A DNA stretch of 64,000 nt. Origin: Epiperipatus broadwayi (Eukaryota; Onychophora; Udeonychophora; Euonychophora; Peripatidae). Below, one piece after another: positions 23,626-33,719 of the stretch. Position 1 is the stretch's first letter. Every line of letters starts with the position of its first letter. The notes under the pieces were generated by a model that saw nothing but the letters and a program-made list of their open reading frames with translations, was not told where the DNA came from and searched no databases. The stretch is taken from contig JAQFVV010012510.1 of assembly GCA_028023455.1 (NCBI GenBank), positions 3,327,420 through 3,391,419 of the forward strand, written 5' to 3'. Position numbers and translations under genes: made by a program.

Positions 23626-24332
23626 AGGTAAAACCAATATTTTCATTACTATGCACTTTTATGTTTGTTATCAATCTGTTTTTCACATCTAACATCTTTT
23701 CAATATCCATTACATTAGATTTTATCTAATTCTTCTCTAGAATAACACTTTTTTTCCTCATCGTTTAGTAATACTATTTCTCTCCTCTCTATATTCCTTC
23801 TTTTAATATATTTTCAAAAATTTTTAGTCCCATCTCTTCCACTTTTATTAATATCTTCCAATAATTTGCTATTTAATTTCATTCTCTCCATATAATTATC
23901 TGTCTATTTTACCAACTTCTTATTTTAAAAAATAGTTTTCCTATTTATTATTAACATCTTTTTTACTTTCTTTGTTTTTAATAGCACATTTATATTATCT
24001 GAATGCTTTTTTTTTTATTTTACAATTTAAGTAATTCTCACTTTTCTGTTACTTTTATTCTTCTGAATATTCTCACCTAAAACTCTATTTATCACTTTTT
24101 ATACTATATCATAGCAGTCTCTATATTCATCCCCAACAAACTAACTCTTCCATGATTTCTTCTACTTTTATTTTATATTCTTCTAACTTATTATCATTCA
24201 TTCTCCATCCACATCTTTCACTATCCTTTCTTTTTTATTATTATTTTTCATCACATTACTAACCATTTCATTATAAAAGAAATTATGATCACTATTACAT
24301 ACTCTCTCTTCATTATCAAACACTTTAAATTT

Positions 24333-24908
24333 TCATAGTTTATTGATTCCCTCTTTCTCTACTAATACATAATCTATTGTAGGAAATATATCATTTCTAG
24401 ACCATCTGTATTGTCCCTCATAAATATTTGATAAATTTACAATGCTAAAATTCACTCTCTGACAAAGATTTTTGAAAAGCTGTCTATTCTTGTTATCCAT
24501 GTCATCAATTTCTTCAATATCGCCATTCATATCCCCTATAACTATTATTTTCTTCCCCTTTTTTTTTGAAATTCTGTATATCCTTAACTAAACATTTACT
24601 CCATTATAGTTTGACTATTTCCAGTGGTCATATACACTATATCCACCATCCATTCTTCTCTTCCTAACTATATCTCAAACCACAAATGTTCTTAACACTT
24701 TATAGTATTTAAATATTTTTTTTGACATAATTTCTTGAGCACCACTTCTTTTTTCTTTTCTCTTTATACCCTGCCATACTAAGTCTTCCAGTGTAGGTTC
24801 TTCTTCTCTTAGATGTGTTTCCACTACTGGTAATACTTCAAGCTCTTCGTTTTTAACTGCTTTCTTTAATGCTAGCCAGTTTTGTCTTCTACCACCTTGC
24901 ATATTCAA
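24333..24908 (-). pseudogene. APE-type endonuclease of LINE copy C (broken)
   Basis: Segment 24908-24675 gives the N terminus (MNMQGGRRQNW, then VVETHLREEEP, where ETHL corresponds to the catalytic Glu motif of APE endonucleases). Segment 24530-24333 gives the middle (FKNLCQRVNFSIVNLS, then YRWSRNDIF.TIDYVLV). A stop/frameshift lies between them. This domain would nick target DNA for target-primed reverse transcription. Confidence 0.7.
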
Positions 24909-25138
24909 ATATCCAAAATTAAATAGTTTTTTCTTTTCTTATTAACCTTTTATAAATGCTCTTGACTCTTTCTTCTGTATTAATTTGTAATTAATTTGTT
25001 TATCATCTATTTTACAGACCCATTCTCTCTCCACATCTGCATTTATACCTAAATCAGCTACCCTTTGTTTACTTCTTACATTCCATCCATTCTTAACCTT
25101 CTTTTTGATAATACTCTATTTTAAAACTCTACTCCCTT

Positions 25139-25510
25139 TTATAAGTTTTCTGAACTATAATATGTTTTGTAAATCAAACCCCCTATTGCTTCACTTCCTT
25201 GTTTTGCTATGTGATATCCCTCTTTATTATACAACTCTTTCTTACTAATAAAAAAATCCCACACATCCACAAACATAACATTTTTTCTCTCACATCTCTC
25301 ATTTATAGAACATGCTATGTCTAACGTATACCTATTGTCGAATCTTGACAGTAATCCAACTATTCCTATTCTTCCTTTAATCTTATTCAAATTACTAACC
25401 AATTCTTTATACTCATCCATTACTCTCTCTGATAACTCTGGCAAATTATTTGTCCCTACCATAACATAAATGTTTCTACTTCCTTCCTTTCTTTTCCTTA
25501 TCTGTAACAT
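25139..25510 (-). pseudogene. SGNH-hydrolase-like ORF1 domain of LINE copy C
   Basis: A 123-codon open segment with the late SGNH blocks: VMVGTNNLPE (Gly/Asn block III-like), GLLSRFDNRY, VDVWDFF, and a final LYNKEGYHIAKQG that occupies the position of the block V Asp-x-x-His. The His is present; the usual Asp three residues earlier is replaced. Such esterase-like domains occur in ORF1 of CR1/L2-type LINEs and may act in RNP formation or at membranes. The upstream coiled coil (25613-25810) probably gives multimerisation. Confidence 0.7.
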
Positions 25511-26149
25511 CTCTAATTCTAGCTCCAGGCAAACATACTCTTACATACCTATTTCTGTTTTTGTCTCATAGTTTACTTTCCCTACTTCATCTGTAATATT
25601 CTCTTTCACTTTCTAGACTTCCTTATCTATTTCTTTCTTATAATTTCTATTCATTAATTCCTTGATCTGATCACACTTTATCTCTAATGATTTTAATTTT
25701 ACTTCTACATCCTTTATCTCTTCCTCTATCTTACTTATTCTTTGGCTAACTATCACCATTACACTACTTAATTTTGTCATCCATATCTTTTGCCACTCCA
25801 CTAAATACATACTTTATTCTATCTTCCTTAACTCCATTTTCCTCCATTTCTCCTAATGTTTTCTTTAAACTATCTATACTTAGAAAACATTTTTTCAACT
25901 CTTTTATCACATTTATGCATGATCTACATAACAATACCTTTTACATCCTTCCAAGTCTTATTTAAGCATTTCAAATTAAAAACCTTATCACATGCATATG
26001 CTCTACCAAAGCATGCCTAATTTCCTTCTGACTATTACATATATATTGTGGGATATAATACAATCTATATTTTCTTATTTTTCAATTTCCCTACTTTATA
26101 TTTAACTTTATGATTTTTCTACTACTCTTCAAATCTCTTTAAACAAAAT

Positions 26150-26900
26150 GAAAAAACTTTTTTTAAAAAAAAAAAAAGGTGGACGATCAAAAAACATGCT
26201 CCACTAACCTTACACCTCAAATGTTACCCTCTCTCAAATAAATCACTCTCTTTCTTAAATTGGAAAATTCTTTAATAGCAACCCTACTAAAAATCAACAA
26301 ATCTTATGTATGACTTAGTTTTAAAGCCTTCTTGCAGTAAACACACACATAAAAATATTTTTTTCTTTTATATTTAAAATGGCATATTGAATCACTTTCC
26401 AACTGTTCCTGATCTTTCCAACTCTGATTAAATCTCTCTCTCTCTCTCTCTGCACTCCAATTGTCTTGTCACATCCACTCACTAAGCAAATATTTTTCAG
26501 CAACAAAAATTTTTCCAGATGATATTAAAAGTATATAAAACTTTAACTTATCTTGTGGAGGAACAACTCAGCTATGTCAGCACAACAAGGCACTTAGAGT
26601 TAATACAAAAGTATTATGTAGCAACTCCATCCAATGGACTTAATTCTAACTATATTACATTAAAAGGGTGTGTATATATATAAAGATTAATAAATAGATG
26701 CAAGCTTATTGCTATCTAATTTTTCAGTGTATAAATCAAATATAAAAATATATTTTCCTATCATTTAATAATGATCATTTTTTACCTAACTAAACTGGAT
26801 CTATAATCATGTGTATGCATTCATTTATATTTTCCTGAATATATAAAGTTTTATAATATTTTGTGATGGCGGAATATTAGATGTGATAATATATTGGACT
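26150..26900. other. AT-rich interval, nothing recognised
   Basis: Contains an A-rich run at 26164-26178 that may mark an insertion tail and a (CT)n run at 26432-26450. No coding or repeat family could be supported. Confidence 0.35.
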
Positions 26901-26904
26901 ATTT

Positions 26905-27240
26905 CCATTATCATCATCATCAACCATTATCAATCCACTGCAGGATGAAGGTCTCTCCAAGTTCAATCCATCTTTTCCGATCTTTAGCTTCTCTTCTCCA
27001 CATCACTCCTGCACACTTTCTTATTTCATCCATCCATCTCACATGTGGTCTCTTTCTGGGTCTTTTAAAATCTCTTGGAATCCAGTTTAAAATTTCAATT
27101 GTCCATCCATCTATTATCATCTCTTCTAGCAATATGTCCAGCCCAACTCCACTTCAGTCTTTTAATTTTTTCAATGAGATCAGTAACACCTGTTTGTTCT
27201 CTTACCCATACATTGCGTTTTCGATCATCTTTCATTAAAT
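26905..27240 (-). mobile_element. RTE LINE 3' fragment with (TGA)n tail
   Basis: On the minus strand, from 27240: a VWVREQTGV stretch, KRLKWSWAGHI, then the 27132-26920 segment with RWTIEI...WIPRDFKRPRKRPHVRW and ending FILQWIDNG. Together these form the classic C-terminal RTE signature. A TGA-repeat tail lies at 26908-26922. It is 5'-truncated and clearly the same family as 6836-7080. Confidence 0.75.
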
Positions 27241-27339
27241 GTTGAATGTCTAAAAAAATTTAAACTTTATTTAAACTTTTAAATACAAACAATTTGTTAG
27301 TAATAATATACAAATACAGAATGCAGGTTAGTAATTACA

Positions 27340-27485
27340 CTCTAACCAACTGGGCATCACCTTAAAATTTGATATTCAAGAATCTAAAAGTGTAAGTTTG
27401 ACTCTTATGCTAATATTGTCACTAGTTAGGCCAGAAACATCTGAAAAAGAATGGAGAATTGTATAATTATTAACCTGTTTCATAT
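27340..27485 (+). repeat. SINE, diverged (same family as 57905-58105)
   Basis: Shares GTCACTAGTTAGGCCAG, the AACATCTGAA.AAG block, the GGAGAAT block and the ATTAACCTG end with the copy at 57905-58105. The 5' part is tRNA-like but poorly preserved. Confidence 0.55.
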
Positions 27486-27539
27486 TTTCTTTCATTGTAA
27501 TTTTTTAATATATTTTATTACTCAAATATTTTTTTAACA

Positions 27540-28960
27540 ATTCTTTCTATGACTGGTATCTAAAAAATGTCTTATATAGCCTGATATTGTATTTTCTTTT
27601 CATTGTCCTATCATGTTTTTTATCTGGCAACTGCATTTTTCCTAATTGACCTATATAAATCACATTACAATGGTCACAATTAATTTTATAAACTATAGCT
27701 TTTAGCATTGCATATCCATTTTCCTAAAGATTTATTATTTGACTTTGCCAGTGACTTTTTTTTTTGATCAGTATCTTATATGTACACGCGATAAATAAAA
27801 GAGAGACGTTTTACGCCATATCTAAGAAATGGCAAATTTGAAAAATTTTCCTACCCATATTTGCATATTTAATCTGTCCTATTTTGCATATTTGCACTTT
27901 GTGAAAATGAAGAAATATTGTACTTCTTGAAAATGAAGGCTATACCTTTGAAAGCGCTAGAAGAAATCAATAAAAGTTTGTTATTTATTTATTTGATTTG
28001 AGTTATCTATATATAGCCGAATTATATATGCGTGGGTATTTTTAATATTAACACAAATATTAAGTTATTGATATTCTATCACACGGTTTAACGTTATATA
28101 TAAATATTCTTATCTTTATACATATACTTTATATTATTTTCTGTATTGTTTGTATTCTTATTTTAAATGTTTTCAATACTTTTTATAACCTATCTCTAAG
28201 TGGTTTTCTCAACTTTTAATTTATATCTAAATGCTTTTCCTGTATTTAATGTCAATCTATCATTTTTTTAAATTTAAAATCTTTCAAAACTGCTATTTTC
28301 TGGGACCATAATTGGAATGAATTTGGATCAAATATTCCACTTTTTTCTTTATCTTCAATATATTTCTGTACAAGTATTTCTCCATTAATCTTTTTTAAAA
28401 AAAAAATATCTAAATATTTTAATCCCTTGTTTTCAACTTTTCTATTAAAAATCTAGTATTGTATTGATTATTATTCAATTTCTTAAATACAGGAATAATA
28501 TTTTTGCTATGTCCCATTACAATTATATATTCTTTTATATAATCAAACATGATTGACGACAATCATATTAATAGAATAGTCCGTAACCCAATCTTGCATT
28601 ATATTGCAAAATTCCTCCTTATATTTAAAATATAAAGCATCACATAGCAGTAGTAATGCTTCTTCGATAAAATATAACCATTTATCTGAAATTTATTTAT
28701 TATAATTTTATTTACGACTATTTTAATACTAACTTCCCTACATATACTCATACGTATTTTCAATATGAAAGAAGCAATTATTCCATTTCTATTTTATTTT
28801 TACAACACTTTAATCTCTTCCAAATTTTTAATACAATATTTACCAAAATATTTTGCAGTAGCAATTTTTTATGTATTATATTAAATAATTCCTTTAGAAT
28901 AACCTGTTTTAACTTTTTACGTCTCATTGACTGTTTCTTGGTAATTGTATTTGTCATGGA
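27540..28960 (-). mobile_element. Penelope-like element relic (RT C terminus and GIY-YIG endonuclease)
   Basis: Minus-strand 28700-28200 encodes a decayed RT C-terminal part: FIEEALLLL...FKYKEE, then LKYLDIFFLKKINGEI, the position of the LDV..R..G block of Penelope-like RTs. 27720-27600 encodes AIVYKINCDHCNVIYIGQLG, a GIY-YIG endonuclease start, followed by a KKHDRTMKRKYN stretch. Fusion of RT and GIY-YIG is diagnostic of Penelope-like elements. Multiple stops; about 200 bp between the two parts (27740-27960) look inserted. Confidence 0.65.
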
Positions 28961-29732
28961 GACTCCTATTTTAAGTCATTGATTGTGAGACAGTGAACCT
29001 TTACTATGCTTTAGTTATCTGTATTGACCTCAATCTCCTTATTCTTTCTCAGCCTGGTTTTTTCTTGAATATATTAATTTTTGCTAGCTATCTTAAATAC
29101 TTCTTTCTTCATCTTCTTCTTGATTGTCACAGTCTTAAATTGACATTAAATAGTATTATGATGTTGTTTTGTACTTGTATCTTTGATACAGATTTTTAAT
29201 GTATTACTACTTAGCAGAAAACTTTGTGATTAACTTAATTTTGTGGGGAATGTGGACTCTATCTGATTTATTAACATCTCAAACTCTAAAGAGATCCAAT
29301 ATTGATTGCTTTCATTTATAATTAAGCATAATAATGAAATCTTTAAGAAAGATTTTGTGCAGAAGAAGAATTAAAGGAAAGCATCATAAAATGTCAAGTG
29401 AAAAGACTAAAAGTGGTATGTTCATGGATTGGTTTGTATAGTTCATTAAATTTTTCTCTTTGATTTTCTCTGTATCCTTTTTTCGGGAGTTAAAATGGTT
29501 ATATTTGTTTATTATGATTAATGATGATGATGAATCATGACTTATGCAGAATGTTACACCAATGTTCTATAATCATCACACTGTATTTCTACAAGAAATC
29601 TTGCAGAGTAACTTTTGTTTTGGTGAAATCCTTGAAAATGAGTCAGAATGTTTAGATTTCCAGAAAAGCTGTAATATTATTCATATATAAATAACTATAT
29701 GATGCTAATATCTTTTTGAATAGATAGTTATG
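28960..29732. other. Intron sequence; possible but unsupported small exon
   Basis: Mostly featureless. 29363-29415 is bounded by GTGCAG and GTATGT and is open in the phase of exon 1, but including it would break the frame of exon 2, so it is not annotated as coding. Confidence 0.3.
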
Positions 29733-29963
29733 ATATTTCTATCTGAAAATCAGATATATTAATCTTTAACTTGGATTAAAGTTTATATTTGTGTTAGAGA
29801 AAATCTCTAGTTTAATAAATGATTAGTAATAATCATTACATGTTTATCAAAAATTTGATAATGTAAAAGTTGGGAATGGAGTATATTGACGCTTGAAAAT
29901 AAAAATGAGACAATTTGCTCTACATAAGTAATCTTCATGTAATAAGGATATATATGAGAGATG

Positions 29964-30020
29964 ATGACCTGGCCCAACTGATGAGTGCTGGTTCAGCACA
30001 AAATGCATCTTGGGGGTTAT
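29964..30020 (+). ncRNA. Family B hammerhead ribozyme, unit 1 (core mutated)
   Basis: Type I layout: outer helix ATGAC/GTTAT, internal loop CTGG/G, inner stem I CCCAA/TTGGG, core CTGATGA (29978-29984), stem II GTGCTG/CAGCAC with loop GTT, then AAAA at 30000-30003 where GAAA is required, and TGCATC with an ATC triplet. The lost G (G12, the general base of the hammerhead) should abolish cleavage; the change looks like CpG decay. Confidence 0.8.
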
Positions 30021-30377
30021 TTGTCTTTTATTGTATCTTTATTTATATGAAATTATTTATGAAATAAAAAATAATGGAGAAATATGGAAGTTGTCTAATC
30101 TATAAAAAAAGATATTACGCATGGGAGAAAGAGAAATGTAAATAGCCATGTGTGTGTGCTGAAAATCAGATATTTATTTTTAACTTGGATTAAAGTTTAC
30201 ATCTGTGCTAGAGAAAATCTCTAGTTTAGTAAATGATTAGTAATAATCATTACGTGTTTATCAAAAAGTTGATAATGTAAAAGTTGGGAGTGGAGTATAT
30301 TGATGCTTGAAAATAAAAATGAGACAATTTGCTCTACATAAATGATCTTCATGTAATAAAGATATGTATGAGAGATG

Positions 30378-30434
30378 ATGACCTGGCCCAACTGATGAGT
30401 GCTGGTTCAGCACGAAATGCATCTTGGGAGTTAT
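30378..30434 (+). ncRNA. Family B hammerhead ribozyme, unit 2 (intact core)
   Basis: Outer helix ATGAC (30378-30382) with GTTAT (30430-30434); internal loop CTGG/A; inner stem I CCCAA (30387-30391) with TTGGG (30424-30428); CTGATGA (30392-30398); stem II GTGCTG/CAGCAC, 6 perfect pairs, loop GTT; GAAA (30414-30417); then TGCATC, giving cleavage after ATC (30423). Every conserved core base is present. Stem III is only two pairs closed by a 2-base loop, but ATGCAT is palindromic, so two RNAs or two tandem units could form a dimeric hammerhead. Predicted role: processing of tandem transcripts into monomers. Confidence 0.87.
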
Positions 30435-30800
30435 ATGTTCTTTACTGTATCTTTATTTATATGAAACTATTTATGAAATAAAAAAGAATGGAGAAATATG
30501 GAAGTTGTCTAATCTAATATTTCTATCTATTGTTACTTTATTATTACACCTATGTAGTCACCCTTTAACTCTTATTTTATCAACCAGAAGTGAGTCTGAA
30601 AGTATAGATATAGCACTCCCATATAATATCCATTGATTTCTCAAGATTATAATAGGTAACCGGAAAATGTAAAATAGTATGAAATTTCTAAAAACGTAAC
30701 TTGAGTATAGGCATCGAGAGAGAAATATTGTTTTGTTAGTATTTTTTTTTTTAAAGATTTTCTAAAAATCAATACTGTTTTAGAAAACTTAGCAATTTTC

Positions 30801-30826
30801 TTTTTTTTTTTTTGCCCTCCCCCTAG
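30801..30826 (+). promoter_or_regulatory. Splice acceptor of exon 2
   Basis: A run of T and C (30798-30824) ends in TAG at 30824-30826. This strong polypyrimidine tract directly precedes the phase-1 start of exon 2. Confidence 0.75.
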
Positions 30827-31413
30827 ATGACAGTTGGGATGATGATGATGATGATGAATTTAATGAAACAGAGAACCAGTCAGATGCATCCAAAGATCTG
30901 TCAAGAACATCTGAATTAACAATAACTGAAATTCATTCTGAAGCAGACCAAACATTAGTGCCAAAGGTAAATAACTATTACGGTATTGCCAGAGAAATAC
31001 ATAAAGAGATACAAAATACAAATACCATCTTTTATGCAGACAACAAAGGAACCCCTTCAGAGGCTAATAAAATTCATTCAAACATTGCAAATGAGTTTTA
31101 CCCTATAGATGATGAAAAAGATAATCTCTTGCTGTCTTCAAAATATTCCCAAACTGATGGAAATTATCAAAATCTTGAATTAGAAGAGCATCTTGCTAAA
31201 ATGGAGTTATACAAACTAAAACTACAGAGTGAGAAATTGAATAACGAGCATATCCAAGAGCAAATTAACTCCACAAAGGCTCATATGCAGCAAGTAAAGA
31301 TAGAGCATGAAATGCGTTTAGTAGAATTAACTCTCAGAATGGATCTTGCAAGAGCTGAATTAGATGTATGGAAAATAAGAAAACAAAATTTATCAAAAGA
31401 TAAACAGTTTTAA
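30827..31413 (+). CDS. Exon 2 (last coding exon) of the MSANTD3/FSBP-like protein
   Basis: Starts in phase 1, so codon 123 is A from exon 1 plus AT here (Asn). Residues 124-140 are acidic (DSWDDDDDDEFNE). A Ser/Thr-rich, probably disordered region follows. Residues about 239-310 form a long charged helix/coiled coil (ELEEHLAKMELYKLKL, then ARAELDVWKIRK). A C-terminal coiled coil ending in a W-x-x-x-K block is shared with MSANTD3, where it probably mediates oligomerisation. The stop is TAA at 31411-31413. Total with exon 1: 317 aa, close to the size of MSANTD3/FSBP proteins. The open frame alone starts at a GTG (30958), but the frame is open back to the acceptor. Confidence 0.8.
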
Positions 31414-32000
31414 TTTCTAAAACTACATCTTAGTTTTGAGTTTATATAATTCGTACTTCTGTGCGATAAAAATGACAAATTAAGAATTTTAAGTAACAAA
31501 AAGTCATACTAAGTGATATGTATGAGTAAACATCCAACAGCTCCTTAAAAGTAAAGCTGTGTTTTCTGAAAGCAATTGAGCTGCTTGTTTCTAAGGAAAA
31601 GATTTTTCTCCAGTTTTGAACATGATAGGAATGAATGTAATAATACCGCAACACATCTTTTGATTTTGTTCTGGGTTCCCTGGTTATCTGATTTTCCTGC
31701 TCATAATTAAAAAATTTCTCAAGTATATACACCAGAAAATGTAATTGCTGAGGTTTTATAAATCTTAGCATTAAAAAAGAAATCCAATTTTCAATGCATT
31801 AACCTTATTCCACAAAGTTCATATTTTTCAATTCATGATAAAGAATCATTTGTCTTTACTGGATTTACAAATTAAAGAGAAGCTATGAAAATAATAATTT
31901 TATAACATTTTAAATTTAATATAAGCATGATTTGCAAAACAAAAGAAGGGAAACATATATGTAAATATTGAAGTATGATCAACTTTGTACAATAAATAAA
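31414..32000 (+). terminator. 3' UTR and candidate polyadenylation signal
   Basis: After the TAA the sequence is non-coding and repeat-free. AATAAA at 31991-31996 is a plausible poly(A) signal; other AT-rich hexamers further on are possible. Confidence 0.4.
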
Positions 32001-32600
32001 AATATATAATATTGAATTTCAAAAATTTCAAAAGAGGAAGAAAAGAATTTAAAAGGACTATATAATATAATATAAAAATATATAAGTTAAATGTTTTTAC
32101 CTTTTACTAAATCTGAAGAAAACCATTGAACAGTCAAAACTACCAGCTATTTTGCAAGTCTGATATATAAACTCTTTGCATTACATAAATTGCATAAAAT
32201 AAGTGTAATATATTAATTATGTGGTCAGTTGTTTAAAGTTCATGATCTCAACAACTTGACTAAACTTTTTTTTTTCCTTCTTCAACTGAGAATCAATTCA
32301 GAAATCCATTAAATAAAAATTAAGAAAGAGAATTAAAAATACTCTTATTTCTCGTAAAGTCTGGATTTTTATAAAAAGTTACTGCCCTTTGTAACGTTTA
32401 AAATTTTATTTTCAAATATTACTTAAAGTAATTATTTAATAAATAAGTAAACACATCTTGAATTAAATGTAAATAAATTTGACGAGATATCAACTCCAAT
32501 CATGGTGAATTATATGTTTCTTATTACAGCTCTTACAACATATGAGAAAATTGACAAATTGCTATACAATATCGATGCATTGGGAGCTTAATTGTAAATA

Positions 32601-32900
32601 TAGGGGATTTGAACTCAGACTTTCAAGCATTCTTCAACTATCGATACTATCTCATACAACTGATAGACTTGACCGTATGGTCATGTGTAAAAGATAAATA
32701 ATCTTAATATAAACTGAGCACTGATTATATATATATGGGGAGATGATAATCTGGACCAACTGATGAGTGCTGGTTTAGCAGGAAATACATATATTGGTGA
32801 TTATTTATCTTTTCTACATTGTGTGTGGTCATGTGTATCAGTTGTATGAGTTAGTGTCGATAGTTGAAGAATGCTTGAAAGTCTGAGTTCAAATCCCCTA
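32601..32900. repeat. Inverted repeat enclosing a family B hammerhead
   Basis: Arms of about 65 bp: 32601-32666 (starting TAGGGGATTTGAACTCAGAC) and 32836-32900 are near-perfect complements, with a loop of about 170 bp holding the hammerhead at 32746-32804. A foldback element has captured, or evolved around, a family B unit. Confidence 0.7.
32746..32804 (+). ncRNA. Family B hammerhead ribozyme, diverged copy with compensatory changes
   Basis: Outer helix ATAAT (32746-32750) with ATTAT (32800-32804); internal loop CTGG/G; inner stem I ACCAA/TTGGT; CTGATGA (32760-32766); stem II GTGCTG with TAGCAG; GAAA (32782-32785); then TACATATA, with an ATA triplet and three stem III pairs. Relative to 30378-30434, both strands of the outer and inner stem I changed together (C-G to U-A, G-U to A-U, C-G to A-U), so pairing is kept. 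One terminal stem II pair is lost (G-G). Confidence 0.78.
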
Positions 32901-32904
32901 AGTT

Positions 32905-33510
32905 GTATGATTATTATATTTATATAGATATACAGTGCTTCAGAGCCATTGACAAAGGATGTTATTCCTGAATTGCATGTATATTGCAAAGCTATTTGAC
33001 AAGTTTTTCATGTAGTAAAACAACCATAATAAAAAAAAAGTTACATACAATAACTAAGCTAACATCTCGGAAATTTAATTGATAATTATTTTGTGTGATC
33101 AAAAATAGGGGGGAAAAATTTTGTTTATGGTGAGGTAAATAAATAAAAAGCATTTAATTTTGCTATAAGCAAGATTTAAAATTTCTAAATAGAAGAAATT
33201 ATAAAATAAATTTTTGATTAAGTTAACTGAAGTTACAGCTGTGATTTGAATAACTCTTTTAATATATATATATTACTTAAAAGAAATTCATTAATTCATA
33301 AATCAGAAATTCTCATTGAAAGTTGTAATTTTTACGAAATAATTATGTAATTGTTGTATACATTGTTTATATAATAAATTATATAGTTTACTGTTTATTG
33401 TTTTATTATTTGTAAATATTAAGTCATAAGGAATATAAACTATATTTTTATGAAAGATTTATTGCCAAATTATTATTTTAAAATAAAAATTATTACATTT
33501 CTTATAATAA
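32905..33510. other. AT-rich, nothing recognised
   Basis: No repeat, domain or splice-bounded exon could be supported. Confidence 0.35.
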
Positions 33511-33516
33511 ACAATT

Positions 33517-33712
33517 TACCATATAATACTAAATCATCCATGCACTTTACTACTGTTACACAATGCTTTATTTACCAACTTCTTTTACAATTTACAGTTT
33601 TGATTGGCCCAGCAATCTTCTTCAGAACTTTTATATTAGGAGAGGGTGGTAAATAAAGCATTGTGTAACAGTAGTAAAATGCATGGATGAGTTAGTATTA
33701 TATGGTATACAT
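33517..33712. repeat. Foldback element with Penelope-type hammerhead relic in the loop
   Basis: Arms of about 65 bp: 33517-33580 (ACCATATAATACTAAATCAT onward) and 33648-33712. In the loop the minus strand has CTGAAGA (33619-33625), a 5-bp stem GATTG/CAATC with a short loop, and AAAA at the GAAA position. CTGANGA is an allowed core, but the changed G makes it an inactive relic. Confidence 0.6.
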
Positions 33713-33719
33713 TTGGCAA

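Larger units (their letters stand above)
23640..26150 (-). mobile_element. SGNH/APE/RT-family LINE, copy C (5' half only)
   Basis: Holds the 5' part missing from copy A. From high to low coordinates: leader coding region (about 26100-25810), coiled coil (25810-25613; heptad-like IEEEIKDVEVKLKSLE), SGNH-like domain (25510-25139), APE endonuclease (24908-24300), linker (about 24250-23900) and the start of the RT region to 23640. The 3' half is absent because the zf-RVT LINE abuts it. Confidence 0.75.
29733..30528 (+). mobile_element. Retrozyme-like tandem array (family B, period about 414 bp) with target-site duplications
   Basis: Two head-to-tail units (29745-30160 and 30161-30516; the second is about 356 bp) share more than 90% of positions by eye. 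Each carries one hammerhead motif, 414 bp apart. The whole insertion is flanked by the identical 12-bp repeat ATATTTCTATCT at 29733-29744 and 30517-30528, so it came in as one event. There is no open frame. A non-coding, tandem, ribozyme-bearing unit with target-site duplications is the arrangement described for retrozymes, whose RNAs circularise after self-cleavage. It lies about 300 bp upstream of exon 2 and is on the sense strand of the host gene. Confidence 0.85.
683..30826 (+). other. Large (about 30.1 kb) phase-1 intron filled with mobile DNA
   Basis: The intron starts with GTAATT at 683 and ends with a long pyrimidine tract and CCCTAG at 30826. Joining the exons across it restores one open frame. 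Nearly everything recognisable inside is mobile: three copies of an SGNH/APE/RT LINE on the minus strand, a zinc-finger RT LINE, RTE and Penelope-like relics, foldback elements, and tandem repeats carrying hammerhead ribozyme motifs. I could not place another coding exon that keeps the frame. Confidence 0.65.

Noticed and set aside
29363-29415. Possible 53-nt coding exon between GTGCAG and GTATGT, open in the phase of exon 1
   Set aside because: Its length is not a multiple of three, so including it puts exon 2 out of frame; direct joining of exon 1 to 30827 keeps the frame. It could at most be a poison exon.
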